Source: an uncultured Victivallaceae bacterium
GTDB lineage: Bacteria > Verrucomicrobiota > Lentisphaeria > Victivallales > Victivallaceae
Direction of reading: 5' to 3'
Assembly: GCA_944392655.1 (NCBI GenBank)
Contig: CALXXL010000022.1
Span: 1-32,329 of the forward strand
Length of the DNA stretch: 32,329 bases
The first letter of the stretch is position 1. Each line of letters opens with the position of its first letter. Of the stretch, positions 1-6,933 are shown one piece after another. A program made the translations under genes and the position numbers. Under the pieces are notes generated by a model. That model made no database searches. It was not told where the DNA came from and worked only from the letters and a program-made list of their open reading frames with translations.

Positions 1-430
1 GCTGGAGCTTGTAGAGTTTTTTGACAATGCTATATTTTCTTTCATTTTTTTATCCTTTAGTTTACGGCTGGAGCTTGTAGAGTTTTTTGACAATGCTATA
101 TTAGGATTGTTTACGGGGGTCTCTTTTTTGAGCTGGAGCTTGTAGAGTTTTTTGACAATGCTATATTTTATAAGGAGCTTGTTTATGAGTGCTAGTGGCT
201 GGAGCTTGTAGAGTTTTTTGACAATGCTATATTATTCTTAAGAGACATATATATTAGGTACATGCTGGAGCTTGTAGAGTTTTTTGACAATGCTATATTC
301 AAAGGGGCGTTGAAACGCCTGCATGATTTGCTGGAGCTTGTAGAGTTTTTTGACAATGCTATATTCTTGCCCAATAGCCTTATTTTCTTCTTTCGCTGGA
401 GCTTGTAGAGTTTTTTGACAATGCTATATT
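1..430 (+). CRISPR. Type II-C CRISPR array, 7 repeats and 6 spacers, open at the left edge
   Basis: Seven identical 36-nt repeats start at 1, 67, 132, 198, 264, 330 and 395. Each begins GCTGGAGCTTGTAGAG and ends GACAATGCTATATT. The six spacers (37-66, 103-131, 168-197, 234-263, 300-329, 366-394) are 29-30 nt, the usual length for type II. The first repeat starts at base 1, so the array probably continues outside the window. Orientation is set by two signs: the repeat 5' half pairs with the tracrRNA anti-repeat at 4833-4850, and the repeat 3' end carries an extended -10 box. Both give plus-strand crRNA transcription, convergent with the cas genes. No repeat is degenerate, so neither array end can be called as the old end. 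Spacer targets cannot be identified without a database search. Confidence 0.98.
403..430 (+). promoter_or_regulatory. Promoter inside each CRISPR repeat (example: last repeat)
   Basis: Repeat positions 31-36 read TATATT and are preceded by TGC, giving an extended -10 (TG-N-TATATT). TTGTAG at repeat positions 9-14 lies 16 nt upstream as a weak -35. The same element is present in all seven repeats. Transcription would start about 7 nt into the following spacer and leave roughly 23 nt of guide. Repeat-borne promoters of this form are known in Neisseria type II-C arrays, whose repeats end in a similar TG-C-TACAAT. Its activity here is inferred. Confidence 0.7.
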
Positions 431-479
431 GTACTTTTCACAATCTGTTATTAATGTGAATTTTACAATACAGTTTGCG

Positions 480-827
480 TCAAAAAAGCAGGAGTTGTTC
501 AGGCTTTTTTTCAACTTCCTGCACACTTTTTCCATAAAGCGATACCATTTCGCCAAACTGCTTCTCCGTTACCATGAGAATACGGACGCGGCCACCGGCA
601 GGAACTATCTCCCCAATATAACGATAGTATTTCCGCGCATTCTCCCGGCACGCCGAATAACGGGCGTATACTGAATACTGCAACGCAATAAAGCCCTCCC
701 TCAATAAATATTTGCGAAACCGGGTATAATCCCGCTTCTCCTCTTTCGTTATCGTGGGTAGATCAAACATCACCATAATCCACATGGCTTTTATCTCCGA
801 AATTGGTATCCGTTTACCTGCATTCAT
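480..827 (-). CDS. cas2: CRISPR-associated endonuclease Cas2
   Basis: This small protein (115 aa from the ATG at 827) belongs to the Cas1-Cas2 integration complex, which inserts new spacers into the array. The family motif WIMVMFDLPT sits near the N terminus, with the conserved acidic residue in FDLP. A ferredoxin-like fold is expected through YSVYARYSACRENA, and the tail ends PEQLLLF, as is common in type II Cas2. The reading frame can be extended two codons upstream to a TTG. The ATG at 827 is preferred because it overlaps the cas1 stop as TGATG, a translational coupling arrangement. It is the last gene of the cas operon, and its stop lies 49 nt from the last repeat of the convergent array. 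Confidence 0.95.
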   Translation of the reverse strand: MNAGKRIPISEIKAMWIMVMFDLPTITKEEKRDYTRFRKYLLREGFIALQYSVYARYSACRENARKYYRYIGEIVPAGGRVRILMVTEKQFGEMVSLYGKSVQEVEKKPEQLLLF

Positions 828-1711
828 CAGCAAAAATCCAGCAGATTTTTATTTTGCGCAAAAGAGTTGGCCAGCTGACCGGCATGAATTGTCAGAAGAT
901 TCCCCAAATCCCGCCGGTTTTCATGCCAGACTATCTCCGCATTCAACAGTTCTGCAATAATCTCTCCACGCATATTGCGCGATAATTCATCAAGTAAAGC
1001 GTTATCCGGATTTATCCGCGCTACCGCACGGTCAACTATATAACGGTAAGGCTCCATAAGATCGTCCGCCAGACAATAAGCGTTATAACGGTTGTGATGG
1101 TGTATCCCAATAGTCGGGTGCAACCCGGCACCGCATAACGCACGGGCGGTCATCGCCCGCAATATCGCATAACCGTAATTCAGTAATATGTTATTATCCG
1201 GCATATCGCGATCCCGCAGAAATGGCGAGTTAAACAATTGTTTCCAGTAAAGCACTGCCGCCCTCCCCTCCAGATTCTCCGGATCTCCGGATTTCACCTT
1301 ATCGGCCAAATGAAAAAATTCATCCCCCACGCCGTGCAATTCCATGAGCAAATTACCCTGAGAGCGGATTTTTGCCGCTACCACCGATTGCCATAAGCGT
1401 TTATATAACGGCAACGGCGCTTCCGCCTGTGCCCGGAAACGCTCATTCTGCAAATAATGAGCAGATAATGGCAACTGCATCGCCACCGGCAGACATTTAT
1501 TGTTGGAGATAATCACCATCACTCCCGCTTCAGCCAGCTCCGCCAGCAATGCGCCGGTAACCGATACGGCCGACGTCCCGAGTATCAGACACTCGATATC
1601 ATTTACCGGAATCCGGTGTTCCCCACCGTCAGTCAGCATCAGCACCAGCAGATGGTTGTCCATACTCAGCCGGGCGCCGCGCTCCACCACCTCAATAACT
1701 CTTTTAGTCAT
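827..1711 (-). CDS. cas1: CRISPR-associated integrase Cas1, type II
   Basis: This 294-aa protein is the catalytic subunit of spacer acquisition. The N-terminal beta domain includes RGARLSMDNHLLVL, and a helical catalytic domain follows. The expected metal ligands are visible: E148 in ENLEGRAA, H204/H205 in GIHHHNRYNAY and E220 in DDLMEPYR. These positions are almost the same as those known for Streptococcus pyogenes Cas1. The length is typical for type II. The ATG overlaps the end of cas9 by 8 nt (ATGACTAA), so the two are probably translationally coupled. The neighbours are cas9 upstream and cas2 downstream, with no csn2 or cas4. That composition defines subtype II-C. Confidence 0.97.
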   Translation of the reverse strand: MTKRVIEVVERGARLSMDNHLLVLMLTDGGEHRIPVNDIECLILGTSAVSVTGALLAELAEAGVMVIISNNKCLPVAMQLPLSAHYLQNERFRAQAEAPLPLYKRLWQSVVAAKIRSQGNLLMELHGVGDEFFHLADKVKSGDPENLEGRAAVLYWKQLFNSPFLRDRDMPDNNILLNYGYAILRAMTARALCGAGLHPTIGIHHHNRYNAYCLADDLMEPYRYIVDRAVARINPDNALLDELSRNMRGEIIAELLNAEIVWHENRRDLGNLLTIHAGQLANSFAQNKNLLDFC

Positions 1712-4700
1712 TGGCGCGCCTTAATTCACCCAATGCCGTAGTAGTGAATTTTTCCATTTTTCCTTTAAATGCGGCTGATAAAGTAGGAGTAAACCATTTT
1801 TTAGCCGATTTCAATGCCTTTACATCTCTTGCCTCATAAACAGGCACACATTGAAATTGTGGAAGGGCAACCCCGCGGATAACGCATAACTGCTCTTCTC
1901 CGTCTTTTATCCACCGCACAATATCGCCTTTGCGCAGGGTGAATTTTAATGGATTGCCGTTCTTTTCCTTTGGATAAATGGCTTCGCCTTTAAGCATCCG
2001 CAAACGGGCATCCATAAGTGAAACGATTTCGCCAGTCCAGCCAGTCTCGTTGCCATCCTTATCCAAAACTGAGTAGATGGCTAAAACGTGATTCGCCCCA
2101 TTGGCAACTTCGCGCTGACCATCACCGGAGCCGATTGTCCGGGTACTTTGCGTCTGCAATACCCGTACCCGTTTTATTATATTGACAATATTACCGTTAC
2201 GGTCACGCAAAACCGGCAGGTTAGTCCCGCCTTTGAACGCTTTCTTGGGATCGGCAATCCCGAGATCGTCCAATTTCTCTTCCACCGCCTTGCGGATCGC
2301 ATCATCAACAATGTCTTTAACTTTATCAGCCTCCAGGTCCTCCAACGCCTTTCGGGCATGGCGGACATCGCCACCGTAAGATTTGCTGTAGATCGTCTCC
2401 TTATGCAATGCTCCGCGCAATTTGTTCACGGTATGATGCGAGATTCCGGCGGAGTCCAGCTTGGCTTTCGCCTGAGTATAAAGGTCTGTAACCACTAACG
2501 GCCGTTTTTCTTCTATCGCTCTACGCCTGTCCTCCCCCTTCAACCCCGCAATGAGCTTTACAATAGCAGGCGATGTGACCGCTATCGTTAATGCGTCTAT
2601 GGCATGGTGCCGGTGATCTCCACGCACTTTCTCACCCTCGCCCAGCAGATAGTTGCCGCCCCACGCCCGACGCACCACCGCGGTGCAGCCACCCGCACTG
2701 CATTGGATGCGTTGAACCCCGTTGCGGTCATTCCTGCCACCGTACAGCAGGGCAAGATACTCGGTTGCCAGTTTACTGGCGTAACGGGTATCGTTCAAAT
2801 TACGATTGATAAAATCCTGTACCTCCGCCGTTTCAAGCTCAAATTTTTCCAGCTTGATTTTGGCAAACGACCCTTTAAAATGACGCACCCGTTCGATTAT
2901 TTCAGCATATTTTGCAGAGTCAAATGCTTCAAAAGGCAACTTGTCACTTTTAGCCATGTTGGCATCACGGTAGCTCAGGGTCTTATTGGCGTAGGAGTCA
3001 TCCATTGAACGGGAGTACGGAACAATATGCTCTATGTGGATTTCACCGCCATGCAACAGCTGATTTAAAGAAAAACTTTTACCAGTATAAGGACAAGTGT
3101 AGTCGCACTCTTCCGCCAGCATAACTTTTAAAATATCACGCGGCGAAGGATTCTCTATCCCCGCCTCCCGGGCAATCTTTTCCGCAATTTTTTTACGCTC
3201 TTTCTCCCGCTCACTATTTTTACGGCTTATATTCTCACGATCCTTACTGCTGTTCTTTAAATCACGCGCCAGCTCCACCCGGATCAAATCAGGTTTGCCA
3301 TATTTGCGGATTACCGCATTGACCACCCGGCGCAATTCGCTCAACGTACGCTGTACTATCGGATTGCGGATATCCAGATCAACTTCTTCCAACCGCGGCA
3401 GAACCGGCTCAACCACATCCGATGGCTGATACTGCTCCGGATATTTCAGTTTTATAATCGTATTCAACGCTATTCCAGCTTCCATATCCGGCAACAGATT
3501 TTCTATCGCCTTACGCGAATAATTGCAATAATCATCCGGCAGAACAATGTGGCTGAGTTCCTCAGCCGTCTCTTCATTGAAATGCCACTTCTCCATTAAG
3601 ATTTTCCGCATTACAGCGTTGTTTTCTACCGAATTAAGCGTGTTCAGAAATATATTACGCTCGGCTTCACTCAATTCAACCGCCTTATCGCCAAATGCAC
3701 GGAACAGAATTGCATTCAATTCGTTGCCGCATATATCTTTATCATCATCTCCAAGCGTGAACTTTTCTCCTTTGTCCAAGCCAACGAGCTTACCAAGCTT
3801 GGATAGCGCTATGCGACCTTTGCTGTTTAAATGGCCACTTAAACCATCCAGCACCACAAGAGCATTTTCCCGCTCGTCCTCTGTAAGCTCTCTTATCACA
3901 CCTGACTTATTGCTTACCTTCAGATTATTGACCCCCTGAACCAGCCGGAAACGCTGTGCCGCCATAGTAGAATAAGAACAGCGCTTTTTATCCGGCTCCA
4001 ACCGGCAGTTACCGATAAGATGTTTACAGCTCCTCAGCTTACGCTGGAAAAATATGGCGTGATGTAACTCCGCTTCTACCTCCACGCTGATAATATGCCG
4101 CTGAGCCACACAGATTTTATGAAATTCATCCTCAAACATTCCACGCTCAGTATAACGGGTGCGGATTCTGCTCTCTTCCGGATCAAGCATGGAAAAGTAT
4201 TCTCCTAATGTACGAGCCCCGGAATCTGCCATCGCCTGCTTAAGATCGGCAATCCCGGAAAGCACTTTTCCCGATTCTGAATCTTTAGCCTCCTGCTTGC
4301 GGTTGCTCTTATACCCACGACGCTGCGCCAGTTGATACAAAGCACGCCCCAGCTGATATCTATCCAACGGACGATCCAACGCCAGAGAACGCAGAAGATA
4401 TGGCACCACATGAGCCGCTCTTTTGCGCTCATTTTCCGGCAGTGTCAACAGAAAATCACGGTCAACCTTAACAAAAAACTCCGGAGTAAGTTTTTCCGGC
4501 AACATCCCTTCCCGCATTAAAATTGCAGTAACCTCCTCTTTATGTCTGCGCCGACGCTGATACATACGCCTCAAAGAACGTTTCTGCCGACGCACCGAAC
4601 AACGAGACTCCCCTTTCCCGGCACGTATCTCGTCTTCAGTGGCATCAACCCCAGGCTCAAAGATCCGGCTACCCCAATCAATAAGTTCTATCCTGTTAGT

Positions 4701-4772
4701 ATTATCATCATCTATCACTGCCCAACCAACAGAGCTGATACCCAAATCCAGTCCCAATACTCTCTGTTTCAT
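1704..4772 (-). CDS. cas9: Cas9 RNA-guided DNA endonuclease, compact type II-C
   Basis: This 1022-aa effector cleaves DNA matched by crRNA paired with tracrRNA. RuvC-I is LGLDLGISSVGWAVI with catalytic D9. The arginine-rich bridge helix follows (RRQKRSLRRMYQRRRRH, about residues 61-77). RuvC-II holds E500 in RVELARDLK. The HNH domain includes CPYTGKSF and IEHIVPYSRS with catalytic H582, then NKTLSY. RuvC-III holds HHAID with D726. All nuclease residues are present, so the enzyme should be active. The C-terminal 250 or so residues would form the wedge and PAM-interacting domain; the PAM cannot be read from sequence. At 1022 aa it is in the small II-C class (Neisseria Cas9 is 1082 aa). The ATG has a GAGG ribosome site 6 nt upstream. 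It is the first gene of the cas operon. Confidence 0.98.
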   Translation of the reverse strand: MKQRVLGLDLGISSVGWAVIDDDNTNRIELIDWGSRIFEPGVDATEDEIRAGKGESRCSVRRQKRSLRRMYQRRRRHKEEVTAILMREGMLPEKLTPEFFVKVDRDFLLTLPENERKRAAHVVPYLLRSLALDRPLDRYQLGRALYQLAQRRGYKSNRKQEAKDSESGKVLSGIADLKQAMADSGARTLGEYFSMLDPEESRIRTRYTERGMFEDEFHKICVAQRHIISVEVEAELHHAIFFQRKLRSCKHLIGNCRLEPDKKRCSYSTMAAQRFRLVQGVNNLKVSNKSGVIRELTEDERENALVVLDGLSGHLNSKGRIALSKLGKLVGLDKGEKFTLGDDDKDICGNELNAILFRAFGDKAVELSEAERNIFLNTLNSVENNAVMRKILMEKWHFNEETAEELSHIVLPDDYCNYSRKAIENLLPDMEAGIALNTIIKLKYPEQYQPSDVVEPVLPRLEEVDLDIRNPIVQRTLSELRRVVNAVIRKYGKPDLIRVELARDLKNSSKDRENISRKNSEREKERKKIAEKIAREAGIENPSPRDILKVMLAEECDYTCPYTGKSFSLNQLLHGGEIHIEHIVPYSRSMDDSYANKTLSYRDANMAKSDKLPFEAFDSAKYAEIIERVRHFKGSFAKIKLEKFELETAEVQDFINRNLNDTRYASKLATEYLALLYGGRNDRNGVQRIQCSAGGCTAVVRRAWGGNYLLGEGEKVRGDHRHHAIDALTIAVTSPAIVKLIAGLKGEDRRRAIEEKRPLVVTDLYTQAKAKLDSAGISHHTVNKLRGALHKETIYSKSYGGDVRHARKALEDLEADKVKDIVDDAIRKAVEEKLDDLGIADPKKAFKGGTNLPVLRDRNGNIVNIIKRVRVLQTQSTRTIGSGDGQREVANGANHVLAIYSVLDKDGNETGWTGEIVSLMDARLRMLKGEAIYPKEKNGNPLKFTLRKGDIVRWIKDGEEQLCVIRGVALPQFQCVPVYEARDVKALKSAKKWFTPTLSAAFKGKMEKFTTTALGELRRAND

Positions 4773-4798
4773 TTTTTCCTCTTTTTTTATTTTTTTAT

Positions 4799-4826
4799 TT
4801 GCAAAATGTTAAATACATATTATTGT
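4799..4826 (+). promoter_or_regulatory. Predicted tracrRNA promoter
   Basis: TTGCAA (4799-4804), a 16-nt spacer and TATTGT (4821-4826) point into the tracrRNA. The predicted start is near 4833, the first base of the strong anti-repeat. It overlaps the predicted minus-strand cas9 promoter, so the two could compete for RNA polymerase. The AT-rich setting makes chance matches likely. Confidence 0.4.
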
Positions 4827-4842
4827 TTTAATAACTCTACAA
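4814..4842 (-). promoter_or_regulatory. Predicted cas9 operon promoter inside the tracrRNA anti-repeat
   Basis: On the minus strand TTGTAG (4842-4837), a 17-nt spacer and TATGTA (4819-4814) face cas9, with a start expected near 4807 and a leader of about 35 nt carrying the GAGG site. The geometry closely follows the promoter in each CRISPR repeat (TTGTAG, 16 nt, TATATT). Both boxes are weak matches to consensus and there is no extended TG, so this is a moderate prediction. Confidence 0.4.
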
Positions 4843-4914
4843 GTTCTGGTAAAGAACTTTCGCAGGCTACTTCCCGCGGGAAGTCCTCATAGCGGCTTCA
4901 ATAGCCGCTTTTTT
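4815..4914 (+). ncRNA. tracrRNA of the type II-C system
   Basis: Bases 4833-4850 (AACTCTACAAGTTCTGGT) pair along their whole length with the first 18 nt of the CRISPR repeat, with only G-U wobbles as imperfections. A weaker match, with one insertion, continues back to about 4815, covering the full 36-nt repeat in inverted orientation. Downstream lies a hairpin, ACTTCC-CGCG-GGAAGT (4869-4884), which can extend through AGG/CCT (4864-4866, 4885-4887) past a 2-nt bulge. An intrinsic terminator follows, AGCGGCT/AGCCGCT (4891-4909), then a T-run. The RNA is divergent from cas9 and leads towards the DXS-like gene. Mature ends are not known; a start near 4833 would give about 80 nt. Confidence 0.9.
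4891..4914 (+). terminator. Intrinsic terminator of the tracrRNA
   Basis: A 7-bp stem, AGCGGCT (4891-4897) with AGCCGCT (4903-4909), closes a 5-nt loop and is followed by a run of T. It also serves as the final hairpin of the tracrRNA. Confidence 0.85.
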
Positions 4915-5079
4915 ATTTTATATACAAATATCTTACTGATCAGAATTATAGCACAATATATTTTATTTTACAAATGAACCCATTCCATATTATATTATTA
5001 TTATTTATTTTTATCTATTAATATAAAACTGCATTTTATATAGCTTATACACACTATGAATTTCCAGATTTTCTCCATA
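4915..5079. other. AT-rich spacer between tracrRNA and the DXS-like gene
   Basis: About 165 bases of very AT-rich sequence. I see no reading frame with a ribosome site, no RNA gene and no clear repeat. It probably just insulates the tracrRNA terminator from the downstream promoter. Confidence 0.5.
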
Positions 5080-5108
5080 TTGATTTATTTATCTGAATGT
5101 TGTATATT
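5080..5108 (+). promoter_or_regulatory. Sigma-70-type promoter of the DXS-like gene
   Basis: TTGATT (5080-5085), a 17-nt spacer and TATATT (5103-5108) give a near-consensus promoter with optimal spacing. The expected start is near 5115, which leaves a very short leader. The ribosome site AAAGGGG (5118-5124) sits 8 nt before the ATG at 5133. Confidence 0.75.
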
Positions 5109-5132
5109 AAAAAAACGAAAGGGGAATAATTT

Positions 5133-6890
5133 ATGTATATTGAAAATATTAAATCACCTCAAGATGTTAAACGCCTTAATTACGAACAACTGAACTCCAT
5201 GTGCGACGAACTGCGCAATGCTCTACTGGAAAAACTGAGCGCCCACGGCGGACATATCGCCCCCAACCTGGGATTTCTGGAGGCTACCGTCGCACTGCAC
5301 TATGTATTTAATTCACCCGTTGATAAATTTGTCTTCGACGTATCTCACCAGTGCTACGTTCATAAAATGCTTACCGGACGTATGGAGGCGTTTACCAATC
5401 CAGAAAAATATGACCTCGTTTCCGGATATACTGAACCATCCGAAAGCGAACACGATCTGTTTATTGTCGGACACACTTCAACCTCTGTAAGTCTGGCATG
5501 CGGCGTCGCTAAAGCACGCGATTTGAAAGGCGGAAATTATAACGTTATCGCCGTTATCGGAGACGGTTCCCTCTCCGGTGGCGAAGCATATGAAGGCCTT
5601 AATAATGCCGCTGAGGCCGGAACCAATATGATCATAGTCGTCAACGATAACCAGATGTCTATCGCCGAAAACCACGGCGGACTGTATCAGAACCTTAAAC
5701 TGCTCCGGGAAACCAATGGCAAGGCAGAATGCAACTTCTTTAAATCCATGGGGTTCGATTATGTTTATCTCAATGACGGCAATGACGTTGAAAAACTTAT
5801 CGCTACTTTCAAATCCGTAAAAGATACCAAACATCCTGTCGTTGTACACATCAATACCTTGAAAGGGCATGGATATAAGTTTGCCGAACAGGATAAAGAG
5901 ACTTTCCACTGGGGAATGCCATTCGATCTCGCTACCGGTAAACCTAAAGTAAGTTATGACGGCGAAAATTATTCCGATTTAACCGCTGAATATCTGCTCA
6001 GCGAAATGAAGAAATATCCGGAAATCGTCGGCATCACCGCAGGGACACCAACCGTATTCGGATTCACTCCGGAACGACGGAAAAAGGCAGGAAAACAGTT
6101 CGTCGATGTTGGTATCGCCGAAGAACATGCCGTCGCCCTCGCCTCCGGCATCGCCACCAATGGAGGAAAACCGGTGTTCGGCGTATTCAGTACTTTTATT
6201 CAACGCGCATATGACCAGCTCTCTCAGGATCTCGCCATCAATAACAGCCCTGCCGTAATCCTCGTATTCTTCGGCTCGCTTACCTCGATGAACGACGTTA
6301 CTCATTTGTGCTTCTTCGATATTCCTTTAATTTGCAATATACCAAATATCGTATATCTCGCCCCAACCTCAAAAGAAGAGTACTTCGCTATGCTTAACTG
6401 GAGTATGCGACAGAATGAGCACCCCGTAGCCATACGCGTGCCGGTAAACGGAGTCATTGCCAGCCATAATCCGGTGGATTCCGATTACTCCGATTTGAAC
6501 CGGTATCAAATCAATAAAAAAGGCAGCAAGGTCGCTATTATCGCCCTCGGCAGTTTCTACGAACTGGGTGAAAAAACCGTGGATGTGTTACACAAAAAAT
6601 ACGGCATTGATGCAACCCTGATCAACCCGCGTTATATATCCGGAATTGATTCAGAGATGCTCGATTCTCTGAAACACGACCATAAACTCGTTATCACGCT
6701 GGAGGATGGAGTGCTTGACGGCGGATTCGGTGAGAAAATTACCCGATTCTATGGCAACTCAGATATGAAAGTCCTTAACTTCGGCGGTAAAAAAGAGTTC
6801 GTTGACCGCTTTGATATCGACGAATTTATCCGGAAAAACCATCTGACAGCAGAGCTGATCGCTGAAGATGTAATGAATGCTTTAAAATAA
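5133..6890 (+). CDS. dxs: 1-deoxy-D-xylulose-5-phosphate synthase-like thiamine enzyme
   Basis: DXS condenses pyruvate and glyceraldehyde 3-phosphate to start the MEP isoprenoid pathway and feeds thiamine and pyridoxal synthesis. This 585-aa protein has the full fold: an N-terminal thiamine-diphosphate domain with GGHI (H41), GDGSLSGG (143-150) and NDNQMSIA (171-178), then the pyrimidine domain with GIAEEHAVALASG (E330 as catalytic glutamate), and a C-terminal domain with TLEDGVLDGGFG. It is shorter than classical DXS (about 620 aa). The usual DGxTHQ segment reads NDVTHLCFFDIP, as in a shorter DXS-like subfamily common in gut anaerobes. It is a single-gene unit with its own promoter and terminator. 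ispF at 14837 shows that the MEP route is present. It could be a paralogue with another substrate. Confidence 0.85.
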   Translation: MYIENIKSPQDVKRLNYEQLNSMCDELRNALLEKLSAHGGHIAPNLGFLEATVALHYVFNSPVDKFVFDVSHQCYVHKMLTGRMEAFTNPEKYDLVSGYTEPSESEHDLFIVGHTSTSVSLACGVAKARDLKGGNYNVIAVIGDGSLSGGEAYEGLNNAAEAGTNMIIVVNDNQMSIAENHGGLYQNLKLLRETNGKAECNFFKSMGFDYVYLNDGNDVEKLIATFKSVKDTKHPVVVHINTLKGHGYKFAEQDKETFHWGMPFDLATGKPKVSYDGENYSDLTAEYLLSEMKKYPEIVGITAGTPTVFGFTPERRKKAGKQFVDVGIAEEHAVALASGIATNGGKPVFGVFSTFIQRAYDQLSQDLAINNSPAVILVFFGSLTSMNDVTHLCFFDIPLICNIPNIVYLAPTSKEEYFAMLNWSMRQNEHPVAIRVPVNGVIASHNPVDSDYSDLNRYQINKKGSKVAIIALGSFYELGEKTVDVLHKKYGIDATLINPRYISGIDSEMLDSLKHDHKLVITLEDGVLDGGFGEKITRFYGNSDMKVLNFGGKKEFVDRFDIDEFIRKNHLTAELIAEDVMNALK

Positions 6891-6906
6891 AAATTGTAAG
6901 CTGAAA

Positions 6907-6933
6907 AAGCCGGGGTAATCCCCGGCTTTTTTT
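6907..6933. terminator. Bidirectional intrinsic terminator
   Basis: A 9-bp stem, AAGCCGGGG (6907-6915) with CCCCGGCTT (6920-6928), closes a TAAT loop. It is flanked by A's on the left and T's on the right. It would stop the DXS-like transcript on the plus strand and the polysaccharide operon arriving on the minus strand, whose last stop codon is at 6932-6934. Confidence 0.9.

Noticed and set aside
192-374. Minus-strand frame across the CRISPR array
   Set aside because: It is a translation of repeats and spacers; the repeated peptide comes from the repeat itself.
1-430. Self-targeting spacers
   Set aside because: I saw no match of any spacer elsewhere in this window by eye, but a full alignment was not possible.
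429-674. Plus-strand frame over cas2
   Set aside because: It is antisense to a well-supported cas2 gene and has no ribosome site or family match.
2088-3008. Plus-strand frames of over 130 codons within cas9
   Set aside because: They lie opposite conserved Cas9 RuvC and C-terminal coding sequence and show no domain.
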